Assembly: GCA_031178355.1 (NCBI GenBank) | Contig: JAPSJC010000008.1 | Span: forward strand, 1 to 64,000 | Direction: 5' to 3' | Length of the DNA stretch: 64,000 nucleotides | DNA from: Ureibacillus sp. | GTDB lineage: Bacteria; Bacillota; Bacilli; Bacillales_A; Planococcaceae | Part shown: positions 24,029-35,139 of the stretch, piece after piece | How positions within the stretch are numbered: the stretch's first letter is position 1 | Layout of the letters: each line of letters begins with the position of its first letter | Program-made: the position numbers and the translations under genes | The notes under the pieces: generated by a model | Told to the model about the DNA's origin: nothing | The model's input: the letters and a program-made list of their open reading frames with translations, nothing else | Databases searched by the model: none

Positions 24029-24400
24029 CTATTCTACTGTTTTTTCACTCTTTTTTATGCGTCTCTCATCCCATTTTTGTATCATAATTCGTCGAATAAC
24101 AGCAATATTTTGGAAAAGGCGAACACCAAAGGCGAAAATGGCTGCTAAATACAAGTCAACACCTATATGAACACCTAAAAATGCGAGGCCAGCTGCTAAC
24201 GCAATATTAAAGAAAAATCCTGAAATAAATACTTTATCATCATAAACTTGTTGTAAGTAGGCACGAATACCACCAAATAAAGTATCTAAGGCTGCGAGGA
24301 CAGCAATCGATAAATAGTTCTCATACATAGAAGGAATTTGAATATCGGTTAATATTCCAAAGGCTAGTCCTAGTATTAATCCTAAAAATGGCAACCACAT
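24029..24400 (-). CDS. sbp: Small basic protein Sbp (DUF1290)
   Basis: MWLPFLGLILGLAFGILTDIQIPSMYENYLSIAVLAALDTLFGGIRAYLQ. Confidence 0.92.
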   Translation of the reverse strand: MWLPFLGLILGLAFGILTDIQIPSMYENYLSIAVLAALDTLFGGIRAYLQQVYDDKVFISGFFFNIALAAGLAFLGVHIGVDLYLAAIFAFGVRLFQNIAVIRRIMIQKWDERRIKKSEKTVE

Positions 24401-24402
24401 AT

Positions 24403-25122
24403 TTATTCCCCTTTATTTTGTTCGATTAGGTACTCATTTGTTAAAGTACCATGATATTCTGATATTGTTATATGTTCTTCTGGGTTACCGATTACTAGAT
24501 TTAAGTTATCCATATAAAATGCATCTTTGAAAGATGAAATGTTTAAATAGTTATTTAATAACTCAGCTTTTTCATAACTTTCTGTAATCACTTTAATCAC
24601 TACATACGTTTCACTAATAGGAATACCGTTTACTGTAGTAGTTCCATTAATATCACGTATTGCGGTAGTATGAACGATTCGTTGACCATCTATTTCTATA
24701 AATTGACCTTCAAAACGGTTTATTTCATTAACTAAGCGATACAATAATTCTGGCGCAATTGATTTTATAGGAAAACCAGCTTGTACTAATTCCACGGCTG
24801 GTCTAATTGTTATCTCAATACCAGGACCACTTACTTCTGAAAGGCCTGCTTCTCGATTTAGCTGCTCTACAGTATTTTGTAAAATTTCACCTTTATCTTT
24901 TGTTTCGGTATTTTCATATTCATCGGCGACTTCATTTGACAACAGAATTTCTGAGAGTAGCTTAGAATGTCTCTTCTTTTCCTCAGACAGTTCTTTTCTT
25001 AACTCCCAATTATCTCGTGTATCTCTTTCTGTTGGTTCCTTCACCGTATTATATTGAACAGCTATCATAAGCCCTACGATAGATGACACAATCGTTATTC
25101 GGGTAACCACCTTCTTGTTCAT
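24403..25122 (-). CDS. ylxX: DUF881 family protein (YlxX-like)
   Basis: DUF881 GPGIEITIRPAVE..; between sbp and the next DUF881 gene. Confidence 0.85.
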   Translation of the reverse strand: MNKKVVTRITIVSSIVGLMIAVQYNTVKEPTERDTRDNWELRKELSEEKKRHSKLLSEILLSNEVADEYENTETKDKGEILQNTVEQLNREAGLSEVSGPGIEITIRPAVELVQAGFPIKSIAPELLYRLVNEINRFEGQFIEIDGQRIVHTTAIRDINGTTTVNGIPISETYVVIKVITESYEKAELLNNYLNISSFKDAFYMDNLNLVIGNPEEHITISEYHGTLTNEYLIEQNKGE

Positions 25123-25141
25123 CTGTTCCCCTCCTGACGAC

Positions 25142-25855
25142 CTAGCTTTGGTTATCGTTGACAGAAGGCATTACAATATGCCCGCTTTGTTCGATTGTTA
25201 CTACAATTTGGTCATTCAGCAGTTGATCAAAAACGCCCCCAACAATTTGTAATGAAGAGTTTAAAACTTCTGGATTTCCTACAGCCTCAATTACAAATGG
25301 TGCCGGATACTGTTTTCCATCAATTGTTATAACAGGCCCAGTACAACTTATATAAGAATTGGTTTTTAGCCTTTGACCATTAATTGCGATTGCTTCAGCA
25401 CCTGAAATTTTCAACTCATTAATGACCTTGAAAATGTGACTTTCGTGGACGATATAATCATTTGGATTAGAATTATTCGGGTCATATTCAGAGTCATTTA
25501 ATGTGATACGAATCCCTGGACCCATTGCCGGAATTTCCCCTAACATGAGTCGTAATTTCTCTGCTTCTAGAAGAAGATTTTCAAACTCTTTTTCATCAGT
25601 TGCAAAGGATTTTTCGTAGTCACGGATTTTGGTTTGAATTTCATTTAATTCTTCTGTTAGTTCCTTGTTTCGTTCCTGCTGATGTATCAACTCTTCCCGA
25701 TAGGATTCAGCTTGGTCTAGATAAGGACTTGTAATTTTTTGTTTATCTTTTGAAAGATTATACGAATAACCAATAATAAATCCCGTTACGATACATACAA
25801 TTAAAATAGTAATACTTTTTCGAGAAGGTGGCTTTATATATTTTTCTTTACTCAT
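25142..25855 (-). CDS. ylxW: DUF881 family protein (YlxW-like)
   Basis: TM + coiled coil + GPGIRITLNDSE..AIAINGQRL. Confidence 0.87.
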   Translation of the reverse strand: MSKEKYIKPPSRKSITILIVCIVTGFIIGYSYNLSKDKQKITSPYLDQAESYREELIHQQERNKELTEELNEIQTKIRDYEKSFATDEKEFENLLLEAEKLRLMLGEIPAMGPGIRITLNDSEYDPNNSNPNDYIVHESHIFKVINELKISGAEAIAINGQRLKTNSYISCTGPVITIDGKQYPAPFVIEAVGNPEVLNSSLQIVGGVFDQLLNDQIVVTIEQSGHIVMPSVNDNQS

Positions 25856-26693
25856 TTGCTAACACTTCCTCGTCGGTATTAGCAGTTTCGTCTGATGAAG
25901 TGGCTTCGACGTCTAACAGTTCATCAGATTGTGTTGGTGCATATTCTTCAGGATATGATCTATAATATGTCCCTACTTCAATATCAATAATCCCTTTTTC
26001 GTACTCGCCAGCGCTTTCAATTTGTGCAACAATTGATGGATAATAGTTTAACTTCTCTGATAACGAAGTAATTTCAGCCCTTACCTCATACCCATCATTC
26101 ATATATAATGTGATTGCATAAGGATCCGCTTCAGTAGGAGTTGCAATAATCTGAGAAATTAGTGATAAGACGGTTAAATCTAGCTCTGCTAATTCTTTTA
26201 GTAAACGTTTTCTCAAATCGCTATCTTCAAATGCTAAAAATATTGGAGCATCGATTGGTACATCTGTGCTTGACTCTTTAAAGATAACGCCATTTTCCAA
26301 CATAGGATAATATGCGTTCCCCTCTGATACATATGCTACTTTCTGCCATTCCTCAACCTTAATTTCCACTGAAGTAAGCCAATGTTTCTGAACTTCTACA
26401 TTCTTTACCCAATTCAAAGTTTTTAACTGCTCTTCAATTTCTTTCTCCCTAAAACTCCACATTGATTGTCCAACCTGTAATGTTGACTCGTCTTTATAAA
26501 CATCTTCGCCTACTAGGTTTGACCCTTTTATATTGATCGTCTTAATATCACTATACGAAGATTGGAAATAAAGGAGTAAAAATAAGGTTAGGAAAAATAG
26601 TGTTATTAATGTGATAAATTTTTTGTTTGTTCTTTTTCTTCTTCGTTCTCGTAATGTTGGGATGCGATCTTCTATATCAATAACTTTCTCCAT
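25848..26693 (-). CDS. divIB: Cell division protein DivIB/FtsQ
   Basis: N-terminal basic tail, TM, POTRA: IKTINIKGSNLVGEDVYKDESTLQVGQSMWSF. Confidence 0.94.
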   Translation of the reverse strand: MEKVIDIEDRIPTLRERRRKRTNKKFITLITLFFLTLFLLLYFQSSYSDIKTINIKGSNLVGEDVYKDESTLQVGQSMWSFREKEIEEQLKTLNWVKNVEVQKHWLTSVEIKVEEWQKVAYVSEGNAYYPMLENGVIFKESSTDVPIDAPIFLAFEDSDLRKRLLKELAELDLTVLSLISQIIATPTEADPYAITLYMNDGYEVRAEITSLSEKLNYYPSIVAQIESAGEYEKGIIDIEVGTYYRSYPEEYAPTQSDELLDVEATSSDETANTDEEVLANE

Positions 26694-26714
26694 TTTTACT
26701 CCTCCTTCCTTCTA

Positions 26715-27812
26715 TTATTTAACAGTTTCTGTACGATTTGAGTAACTTATTACAATTGCTACAATAAACCATATAATCATTAGTGACGTTCCACCATAAC
26801 TAATAAATGGTAATGTCACACCAGTTACAGGTATTAGCCCAATAACAACACCAATATTTAAACATGCTTGGAATCCTATCATACTTACAAGTGACACTAT
26901 GGCATAAAAATGTGAGCTTTGAGTCGCTTGCATAGCTAATCCAATTCCCGAGTATATAAACATTCCAAACAATAAGAGTACGACCATACCACCTAAAAAG
27001 CCAATTTCTTCTAAGATAATTGAAAAAATAAAGTCATTTTGTGGCTCTGGCAGATATAAGAATTTTTGACGGCTATCTCCAAAACCATGGCCTAGTAAAC
27101 CTGCTGGGCCTATCGCTAACATGGATTGAACACCCTGGAATCCTGCACCTAATGGATCAGCCCAAGGATCGATAAATGCAAATATACGCTGAAGTCGGTA
27201 TGGTGCTGACATAATCAGACCTACTAACCCAATAACTCCTAACCCAATAATTCCTACATATAATTTCACCGGATACCTTGCTACAAAAAGTAGCATAAAA
27301 GCTGAAACAATTAAGATAAATACTGAACCAAAATCTGGTTGTATCATAATTAAAGCACTTGGAATGATAATAATTAAAAAATGTTTAAACTGAACAACTC
27401 TTTCACTATTTTTCACCTTGCTTAGTAAATAGCTCAAATACATAAGAGTAGTAATTTTGACTAATTCTGCTGGCTGCATCGTCAGTGGACCTAGTCCAAT
27501 CCAACTTTGCGAACCATTTCGAGAAAGACCGATTCCTGGAATTAATACTAGGACTAATAACAATAACGAAAACACGTACAATGTAACCCATGTTTTTTCT
27601 TGGGTAAATATCGACATATTCGTTATCATAAGGAAAACAATGATTGCTATAACTAAAAAAATAGATTGTCGTATATAGAAAGGGGTATCTCCTTCATAAT
27701 GAATCGAACTCCAATATGTACCAGCAGAATAAACGAACAAAATACCAACTACCGATAACAATATTGCTGAGGTGATAAAAAGCCTCTTATAAGTAAACTT
27801 CAGATAAGGCAT
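26715..27812 (-). CDS. spoVE: SEDS family protein SpoVE/FtsW
   Basis: SEDS motifs QPDFGSVFILIVSAFMLLFVA and PFISYGGTSLM; position in dcw cluster. Confidence 0.9.
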   Translation of the reverse strand: MPYLKFTYKRLFITSAILLSVVGILFVYSAGTYWSSIHYEGDTPFYIRQSIFLVIAIIVFLMITNMSIFTQEKTWVTLYVFSLLLLVLVLIPGIGLSRNGSQSWIGLGPLTMQPAELVKITTLMYLSYLLSKVKNSERVVQFKHFLIIIIPSALIMIQPDFGSVFILIVSAFMLLFVARYPVKLYVGIIGLGVIGLVGLIMSAPYRLQRIFAFIDPWADPLGAGFQGVQSMLAIGPAGLLGHGFGDSRQKFLYLPEPQNDFIFSIILEEIGFLGGMVVLLLFGMFIYSGIGLAMQATQSSHFYAIVSLVSMIGFQACLNIGVVIGLIPVTGVTLPFISYGGTSLMIIWFIVAIVISYSNRTETVK

Positions 27813-27836
27813 CCTTTCCTCTATTTTCTAATTTTC

Positions 27837-29243
27837 TTATTTAAGTTTCATTACAGCATCAATAAAAAGGTCTCCACGCACTTCAAAGTTTGGGTATTGA
27901 TCCCAACTTGCACAAGCAGGTGAGAGTAAAATTATATTCCCTGGGTTTGAAATAGATGCAGCTTTTTGCACTGCGTCTTCAACATCTAAGGCTTCAGTTG
28001 TATTATCTACTCCGCATGATTTTGCAAACTCTAGTAAACGAGTTTTCGTTTCACCATATGCAACAACACTAATTACATTTTTCATTGAGTCCCGTAGCTC
28101 ATCGAATGAATGACCACGATCCAGTCCCCCTGCTATTAATACTGTTGGTTCTGTAAAAGCATCAAGGGCAACTTTTGTTGCGAGGCAATTTGTTGCTTTT
28201 GAATCGTTGTATATTTTACGACCATTCCATTCACGAACAAATTGAGTTCTATGACGTACACCTGAAAAAGTTTTTAAAACTTCTACCATCTTTTCTTTTT
28301 CACATCCATGTAGAATGCAGGCAGCTAAGGCTGCTAAAATATTCTCTAAATTATGCTTTCCAGGTAAAGCAATGTTCGACCGTTCAATATACGGTTCACC
28401 TTGCCAATAAATCTGGTTAGCATCCGCACTAATACCCTCTTCGGTTCTTTTTTCAGAGTTAAAAGGTACCTTTATAGCCTTTGCTTTTTCTACATACTGC
28501 TTTAGAATTTGTTGATTTGCATTATAAATTAACCAATCCGACTCATCCTGGTTTTTCGTAATATTAAACTTTGCTTCTGCATACTCCTCAAATGTACCGT
28601 GGTAATCCAAATGTGCATCGAACAAGTTCGTCAATATAGCAATTTTTGGTTTGAATGTTTCAATACCCATTAATTGGAAGGAGGATAATTCGGTAACAAT
28701 GACATCCTCTTTGGTTGCATTCATTGCTACACCACATGCAACGGTTCCTATATTACCAGCAATAAGAGGATTGCGATTGCCGTTCTTTAACATTTCGTAC
28801 ACTAATGTTGTTGTCGTTGTTTTTCCATTAGTGCCCGTAATACCTATAAAGGGTGCTTCACTTATTAAATAAGCCAATTCAACTTCTGTAATGATAGGAA
28901 TGTTACGATCTAAGGCATCCGTAATAACAGGGTTACTATACGGAATACCTGGATTTTTTACAATTAATTCAAATCCTTCATCAAGTAGATCCTCTGGATG
29001 ACGACCACAAATGACCGTTATTCCTTTTTGCAATAGGCTTTGTGCTTGTGGATTGTCCTCAAATGGTTTTGAATCATTAACTGTAACAAACGCACCTAAT
29101 TGGTGAAGTAGTTCAGATGCTGCTACCCCACTTTTTGCAAGTCCCAATACTAAAACTTTTTTATGTTGTAGTTGTGTATATTCAATCATATTAATGCCTC
29201 CGATAATACCCCTATTAAAGCAACAATTAGTGCTGTAAACCAA
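27837..29243 (-). CDS. murD: UDP-N-acetylmuramoylalanine--D-glutamate ligase
   Basis: [19 protein letters not shown]; true start probably [23 protein letters not shown] (ca. 29189). Confidence 0.96.
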   Translation of the reverse strand: MVYSTNCCFNRGIIGGINMIEYTQLQHKKVLVLGLAKSGVAASELLHQLGAFVTVNDSKPFEDNPQAQSLLQKGITVICGRHPEDLLDEGFELIVKNPGIPYSNPVITDALDRNIPIITEVELAYLISEAPFIGITGTNGKTTTTTLVYEMLKNGNRNPLIAGNIGTVACGVAMNATKEDVIVTELSSFQLMGIETFKPKIAILTNLFDAHLDYHGTFEEYAEAKFNITKNQDESDWLIYNANQQILKQYVEKAKAIKVPFNSEKRTEEGISADANQIYWQGEPYIERSNIALPGKHNLENILAALAACILHGCEKEKMVEVLKTFSGVRHRTQFVREWNGRKIYNDSKATNCLATKVALDAFTEPTVLIAGGLDRGHSFDELRDSMKNVISVVAYGETKTRLLEFAKSCGVDNTTEALDVEDAVQKAASISNPGNIILLSPACASWDQYPNFEVRGDLFIDAVMKLK

Positions 29244-30157
29244 AAGACAAGTACAACTTTTCTTTCAGACCATCCAGATAACTCAAAATGATGATGGATT
29301 GGGCTCATTTTAAATATACGCTTACCAGTTAATTTAAAACTTGCAACTTGTAGTATTACTGATAATGTCTCAATTACAAATACTAATCCAATGATGACTA
29401 ATAACAGTTCTTCTTTTACAAGAATTGATACTAATGCAAGGGCTCCACCAAGTGCAAGTGACCCGGTATCCCCCATAAATACTTTCGCCGGATTAGCATT
29501 AAATAGTAAAAATCCAAGAAGAGCACCCGTGATTGCAAATGTAAAAATTGCAACATCTGTTTGGTCGTTAAACAACGCGATAACACCAAATGCTGTAAAG
29601 GCTATAGAAGCAGTACCTGCAACAAGCCCATCTAAACCATCCGTTAAATTCACAGCATTTGAGAATCCTACTAACCAAAAGATTAAGAAACCAACATAGA
29701 ATAGTCCTAAATCAAATGTCCAGTCTACAAACGGTATTGTTAAGGAAGTATCAAAAGCAACACGTAAAAGTATAAATGCTAAAATTGAAATGATAATCTG
29801 TCCTACCAATTTTTGTAGAGAGGTAAGTCCTAAGTTACGTTTAAATATTACTTTTATACCATCGTCTAAAAAGCCAATTAAACCGAATCCGCATAAAACT
29901 AATAGCATGACGACAGTTTGAGTAGTAAATACATTATATAAATTACCAACAATGACCGTAGTAGCAATAATTGATATTAAAAAAATGATACCGCCCATCG
30001 TCGGGGTTCCAGCTTTCTTCATGTGAGACTGTGGGCCCTCTTCGCGAATACTTTGCCCAAACTTTAACCTACGCAACATAGGTATTAACATCGGTGCTAG
30101 AATCACTGAAATCAAGAATGATGTTGCTAAAATGGTTATTGTTGTTGTGATTGTCAT
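29186..30157 (-). CDS. mraY: Phospho-N-acetylmuramoyl-pentapeptide-transferase
   Basis: [41 protein letters not shown]. Confidence 0.97.
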   Translation of the reverse strand: MTITTTITILATSFLISVILAPMLIPMLRRLKFGQSIREEGPQSHMKKAGTPTMGGIIFLISIIATTVIVGNLYNVFTTQTVVMLLVLCGFGLIGFLDDGIKVIFKRNLGLTSLQKLVGQIIISILAFILLRVAFDTSLTIPFVDWTFDLGLFYVGFLIFWLVGFSNAVNLTDGLDGLVAGTASIAFTAFGVIALFNDQTDVAIFTFAITGALLGFLLFNANPAKVFMGDTGSLALGGALALVSILVKEELLLVIIGLVFVIETLSVILQVASFKLTGKRIFKMSPIHHHFELSGWSERKVVLVFWFTALIVALIGVLSEALI

Positions 30158-30234
30158 GTTAAATCTCCTTTAAATCAAGTTCTTTCAAAAAATTTTTAAA
30201 CTAAATGCGCCTTGCCATATACTCGGCAATTGCA

Positions 30235-30274
30235 AGCCAAGAATTTTTAAGCATATGTAAAAATTCCCGGCTTT
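30235..30274 (-). other. Strong stem-loop in the spoVD-mraY intergenic leader
   Basis: Minus strand AAGCCGGGAATTTTT-acatatgctt-AAAAATTCTTGGCTT, 15 bp with two G-U pairs. Confidence 0.7.
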
Positions 30275-30328
30275 TTTAGACGCCACAATTGGAGTTGAAA
30301 TATTAGTTAAATGTTAAAACTACACTAC

Positions 30329-32362
30329 CTAATTCGAATCATTTTCTGAGTTAGTTTCATTAGAAGTATTTGGGTCGCTTTCCGAATTTGAATCATCAGT
30401 TGCGTCCGTTGTGTTATTTGGAGCCGATTGGTCCTCAGTTAATTCATTCCCTAAATATAGATGAATTGTACCATCCACTTCAAGTATATTTTCTGGTTCT
30501 GGTAGCTGAGATAAAACAAGCTCCCCTTCACCATGCATTTCAATACGATAAGGGTATTGTAATTTCATTAATTCATCAACTGATAAACCTACTAGATTCG
30601 GTACTCGATCTGTAATTGGATCTCCCCATCGATACTGCTTTTCCATTTGTCCTTCACGATCAACTTTAATTCCAAGTGTGGGTGCAATATCTTCAATTAT
30701 TTGACCTACAATTGGAGCAGCGATTGTACTTCCAAAAACAGTTGCACTTTTTGGATTATCTACAGCCACATAGACAACAACTTCTGGATCATCTGCCGGA
30801 GCAAAGCCTATAAAGGATACAATGTAATTTCCATCCATATACCTTCCATCCTGCACTTTTTGAGCAGTCCCTGTTTTACCACCAATCCTCAATCCATCAC
30901 GGAATGCTTGTCGACCAGATCCATTTGCGACTACTGATTCAAGAGCTTTACGCACTAGTGCAGATGTTTCTTCACTAATCACTTCTTTTTTCATTTGAGG
31001 TGTATTTTCGTGTATTACTTTACCCGTTTCAGTATCATAAATTTTTGATACTACATATGGTGTAAATAGTTTACCACCATTCACTGCTGCTGCAATGGCT
31101 GTAACTTGTTGAATTGGCGTTACGGATATACCTTGACCAAATGATGTGGTTGCATGTTCAACTGGTCCAAAGTTTTCTTCAGCGAATAAAATACCGTTTG
31201 CTTCACCTGGAATATTGGACCCAGTTGCTTCTCCAAAACCAAAGTCTTTAATGTATCCTAATAATTTTTCTGGACCAACACGTTGTCCTAATTCTATAAA
31301 TCCAGGGTTACATGAATTTTCAACTACTTGTAGAAATGTTTCTTCGCCATGTCCTTCACGTTTCCAACAGCGTAGTCGAGCACCTTCAACCATTGTATAA
31401 CCCTTATCGTAAAAGGTATCTTTTTCCAAATCCACTACACCTTCTTCAAGTGCAGCACTAAGCGTAATAATTTTAAATGTGGAACCTGGTTCGTATGTCA
31501 TCCATACTGGCAAATTGCGATTGTAAATGGATTGCTCCACTTCTTCAAAATTGGAAGGATCATAAGTTGGATAGGATGCAAGACCTAAAATCTCACCAGT
31601 CTTAGGATTCATCGCAATGGCTAGAGCTTGATCGGCATCATACTTTGCCATGGCTTGAGATAACTCACGTTCTATTACTTGTTGAACATCCAAATCTATT
31701 GTTAATTCAACAGTAGCTCCTGCCTCCCCATCTCGCCATTCATCATCAACATGGGGCAATGAATTACCAGCAGCGTCAGTAAATAATCGAATAGCTGCAG
31801 ATTTTGAAGTTAATAGTTTGTCATATTGATATTCGATACCAGCTAGTCCTTGTGTATCATACCCAGTAAAGCCAATAAATCTTGATAAGAGCGATCCATA
31901 TGGATAATGTCTTACATAGTCAACTCCACTGTATAGCCCGTCTATTTTTAGTCCTTGAATTTGAACAGCTTGTTCATACGAAATATTTTTCGCCTCTGGT
32001 GCGAGCTTTACTAAATATGCAGTTGAATTCATTTTTTCAAATAGTTTCTGTGCATCTAGATCTAACACTTCTGCTATTTTATTAGCCGCTTCTTTAATAT
32101 TATCATTCTGTGCAGGCATAAAATATAGAGTTGGTGCTAATTTATTTGACACAATAATCTCACCATTTCTATCTGTTATTTCTCCACGCTCAGAAGCGAA
32201 TGGTACCTCTCTATCCCAGTTTTGTTTCGCAAGCTCAGTAAAGTCATCATGTTTTAAGACCTGTACATAAAACAATCGAATAATGACAGCAAGCCCGAAT
32301 AACATGAAGGCATATACTATTAACCTCAACCGTTTTTTAGATATGCTTGAAATCCACTTCAT
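30329..32362 (-). CDS. spoVD: Stage V sporulation protein D / class B PBP with PASTA domain
   Basis: Class B PBP, SXXK MTYEPGSTFKI, KTGTAQ, C-terminal PASTA; start assigned to MKWISSISKKRLRLIV (ORF extends to 32449). Confidence 0.9.
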   Translation of the reverse strand: MKWISSISKKRLRLIVYAFMLFGLAVIIRLFYVQVLKHDDFTELAKQNWDREVPFASERGEITDRNGEIIVSNKLAPTLYFMPAQNDNIKEAANKIAEVLDLDAQKLFEKMNSTAYLVKLAPEAKNISYEQAVQIQGLKIDGLYSGVDYVRHYPYGSLLSRFIGFTGYDTQGLAGIEYQYDKLLTSKSAAIRLFTDAAGNSLPHVDDEWRDGEAGATVELTIDLDVQQVIERELSQAMAKYDADQALAIAMNPKTGEILGLASYPTYDPSNFEEVEQSIYNRNLPVWMTYEPGSTFKIITLSAALEEGVVDLEKDTFYDKGYTMVEGARLRCWKREGHGEETFLQVVENSCNPGFIELGQRVGPEKLLGYIKDFGFGEATGSNIPGEANGILFAEENFGPVEHATTSFGQGISVTPIQQVTAIAAAVNGGKLFTPYVVSKIYDTETGKVIHENTPQMKKEVISEETSALVRKALESVVANGSGRQAFRDGLRIGGKTGTAQKVQDGRYMDGNYIVSFIGFAPADDPEVVVYVAVDNPKSATVFGSTIAAPIVGQIIEDIAPTLGIKVDREGQMEKQYRWGDPITDRVPNLVGLSVDELMKLQYPYRIEMHGEGELVLSQLPEPENILEVDGTIHLYLGNELTEDQSAPNNTTDATDDSNSESDPNTSNETNSENDSN

Positions 32363-32548
32363 TCGACATTCACACCTCGTTTTTAACAAGGTATGAAAAA
32401 AATTGGACTTGTATTCTACACAAGTGTTTTTACATAGTAATCTAAACAATACTTTGTCTTATTAAGATCATATATCTCATGAACTTGACTTCACTAAAAA
32501 TATGAATCTAACTCTATGAACCCTCGAGAGAAACCAGGTTACTTGAAA

Positions 32549-34777
32549 TTAATCTTGAGGTAGCTCACCCTCTAAATCTTCTACGTCAAGTGGTGATAAA
32601 AAAGTCTCTTTAGGTGTTTTTAAATTAACCACAATTGGTGAAGATTGATTGACTACCGTTCCGGGAGATACACTTTGACTATCAACATATCCTTCTCCTG
32701 AAATTTCAATATTAAGACCAGATAAAGATTTATATACAAGTACATTTCTTAATGACCAATTTGTGAAATCCGGAATCGTTATCGCACCAGCTGTTTTTAA
32801 ATACACAACACTTCCATTTGTTAATTGCAAATCACCTTTAGGATACTGGTCAAGAATCTCTCCACCTTCTCCAATGATAATTGGATTAAGCCCTACTTCT
32901 CTTAGACTTTGTTCCACTTCGACTGTATTTTTAGAAACATATTTACCAAGTTTCGTAGTTTCTACTTCTACAACATTTTCCGGGTCAATATTTAAATATT
33001 TAAGACTGCTTTCCATAACTGATGTGAAGACTTCAGATACTGGATCTGAACCGGTTTCTCCAAGTTCTAATTGAGGTCTTTTTACAGCCACATACATAAT
33101 CAACTGTGGGTCATCAACAGGTGCCATTCCTAAAAATGAATATAAATAGTTATTTTGACCAGTTAAGTATCCACCAGCTCCACTAGAATCTGCTACATAT
33201 GCAGTCCCAGTTTTACCAGCAACATCATAACCATCAATTTTATATTTTTGAGCTGACCCAGCTTCAGATGTAACGGTTGTAGCTAAAATATCCCGTACAT
33301 GTTTAGCTGTTTCAGCAGAAATTGGATTCTCTTTTACGATTGGCTCTTGTTGCTTGATTACTTTACCTTCGGAATCTACTAAGCTATCAATTACATATGG
33401 TTGCAGCATTTCCCCATCATTCGCAATTGCTGTCATTGCTTGAATTAATTGTATTGGTGTGACTGTTGAACCTTGTCCATATGTTGTTGTAACATAGTCA
33501 ATTGGATAATCGGTTAAAATCTTCCCACTAACCTCGCCTGGTAAGTCAATGCCAGTCGGTTTTCCAAAGCCAAATTTATTCAAGTAGTCAACGAACCGTT
33601 CATTTCCGATATCCTCTAACAAATATGCCATTAATGTATTTGAAGAACGCTGTATTCCTTCTAAATAAGTAATAGGTCCCCAACCAACATAGTTATGATC
33701 TCGAATTGTTCTATCTAATAAAGTATAGGAACCAGATTGATAGATATTATTTGGATTCCATTTTCCTGTTTCTATCGCTGTTGCGAGTGTGAAAATTTTC
33801 ATTGTAGAACCTGGCTCTAGAATCTTTTGGGTTGCTGTATTCAACCAATCGTCTAAACCGATACGATTTTCCGGGTCAAATGTTGGACGTTGGCTCATTG
33901 CTAAAATTTCCCCTGTTTTTGGATTTGCAATAATAGCAATCATTGTTTCAGGTTCATATTCTTTAAACACTTCTGTCATGGATTCTTCTAAAAAGTTTTG
34001 AATTGTTTTATCAATCGTTAAATAAATATCACTACCATTTTTGGCAGGTTTCACCATTTTTTCACTATTTGGTAGTAAATATTTAAATGCATCACTTTTA
34101 TATTGCATTGTTCCATCTATTCCGGTTAACTCCTCATTATAGAACAGTTCTAGGCCCATCTTCCCTACAGTTTTTATTGTATCTTGACCTTCGGGTTGTT
34201 CCTTTAGTGCAAATCCGATTAAATGTGAGGCAAATGGGCCATTTGGATAATATCTCTTTGTATCGCTTGTAAATAAAATACCCGGTAAATTTTCTTCTTC
34301 AATTGCAGTTTTTATTTCGTGACTAATACTACGGCCAGCAGAACCAAATTCAACTTGGTATGGTTGTTTTAACTCTCCGTTTTTATCTTGTATTTTCTTC
34401 GTTAGCTGCTTATATATTTCTTGTTCATCCATTTGAATATGGTTCGCTAGTACTTCTGCGGTTTTCTGCGGGTCAATAACATGTCGTGGATTTTCTTTAT
34501 TTGTAGTAGCTTGTGGACTAACTACAGCAATTAGACGGTAGCTTAGTGTATCTTCTGCAATAACATTGCCATTCCGATCTAGAATTTTTCCCCGTTCCGC
34601 CGTAAGTACTGCTTCCTTTTCATATAGTGCGGCAGCCTTTGCTTCCAATACTTGTCCATTCACAACACCGGTTGTTTGAATATGCACAATTCTAATAAAC
34701 AATGCAAAAAAGAGCCCTCCATAAATAATAAACATTAGAAAGGCTCCCCATTGGAATCGAAATTTTTTCTTTTTCAT
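32549..34777 (-). CDS. pbpB: Penicillin-binding protein 2B
   Basis: Class B PBP, EPGSTMKIFTLA, KTGTA, C-terminal PASTA; downstream of ftsL. Confidence 0.94.
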   Translation of the reverse strand: MKKKKFRFQWGAFLMFIIYGGLFFALFIRIVHIQTTGVVNGQVLEAKAAALYEKEAVLTAERGKILDRNGNVIAEDTLSYRLIAVVSPQATTNKENPRHVIDPQKTAEVLANHIQMDEQEIYKQLTKKIQDKNGELKQPYQVEFGSAGRSISHEIKTAIEEENLPGILFTSDTKRYYPNGPFASHLIGFALKEQPEGQDTIKTVGKMGLELFYNEELTGIDGTMQYKSDAFKYLLPNSEKMVKPAKNGSDIYLTIDKTIQNFLEESMTEVFKEYEPETMIAIIANPKTGEILAMSQRPTFDPENRIGLDDWLNTATQKILEPGSTMKIFTLATAIETGKWNPNNIYQSGSYTLLDRTIRDHNYVGWGPITYLEGIQRSSNTLMAYLLEDIGNERFVDYLNKFGFGKPTGIDLPGEVSGKILTDYPIDYVTTTYGQGSTVTPIQLIQAMTAIANDGEMLQPYVIDSLVDSEGKVIKQQEPIVKENPISAETAKHVRDILATTVTSEAGSAQKYKIDGYDVAGKTGTAYVADSSGAGGYLTGQNNYLYSFLGMAPVDDPQLIMYVAVKRPQLELGETGSDPVSEVFTSVMESSLKYLNIDPENVVEVETTKLGKYVSKNTVEVEQSLREVGLNPIIIGEGGEILDQYPKGDLQLTNGSVVYLKTAGAITIPDFTNWSLRNVLVYKSLSGLNIEISGEGYVDSQSVSPGTVVNQSSPIVVNLKTPKETFLSPLDVEDLEGELPQD

Positions 34778-35139
34778 TCTCCCGGCACTACCTTTACATT
34801 TTTCTCATTTAGAGTTAAACCGAGTGCTTTTGCTTTTTCCATAATCCGATCATAATTCGATAGTTCTGCAACTTTAACTTTCAAATCGACGTTTTGTTTA
34901 GATATTTCTGAGATTTGATTTTGAATGTCTTGAATTTCAATTGTAGTCTGTTGTATTGAACTTTGCTTTTGTAATACTACAACTGCCATTAACGCCATCA
35001 CAACTACAAATGCAATATAAAGTAACTTTTCTTTTGCTGTAACTCGCTTTTTCTTTTTTACAGGTTGAATGGTATGTTTTGGCACTTGAACTACAGGTTG
35101 TTCAACATATGTTTGAAATTGCCTTGCTCTTACCGCCAT
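34774..35139 (-). CDS. ftsL: Cell division protein FtsL
   Basis: Short bitopic protein with coiled coil between rsmH and pbpB. Confidence 0.92.
   Translation of the reverse strand: MAVRARQFQTYVEQPVVQVPKHTIQPVKKKKRVTAKEKLLYIAFVVVMALMAVVVLQKQSSIQQTTIEIQDIQNQISEISKQNVDLKVKVAELSNYDRIMEKAKALGLTLNEKNVKVVPGE

Noticed and set aside
29391-31400. Plus-strand ORFs opposite mraY and spoVD
   Set aside because: Antisense shadow ORFs without RBS or family features.
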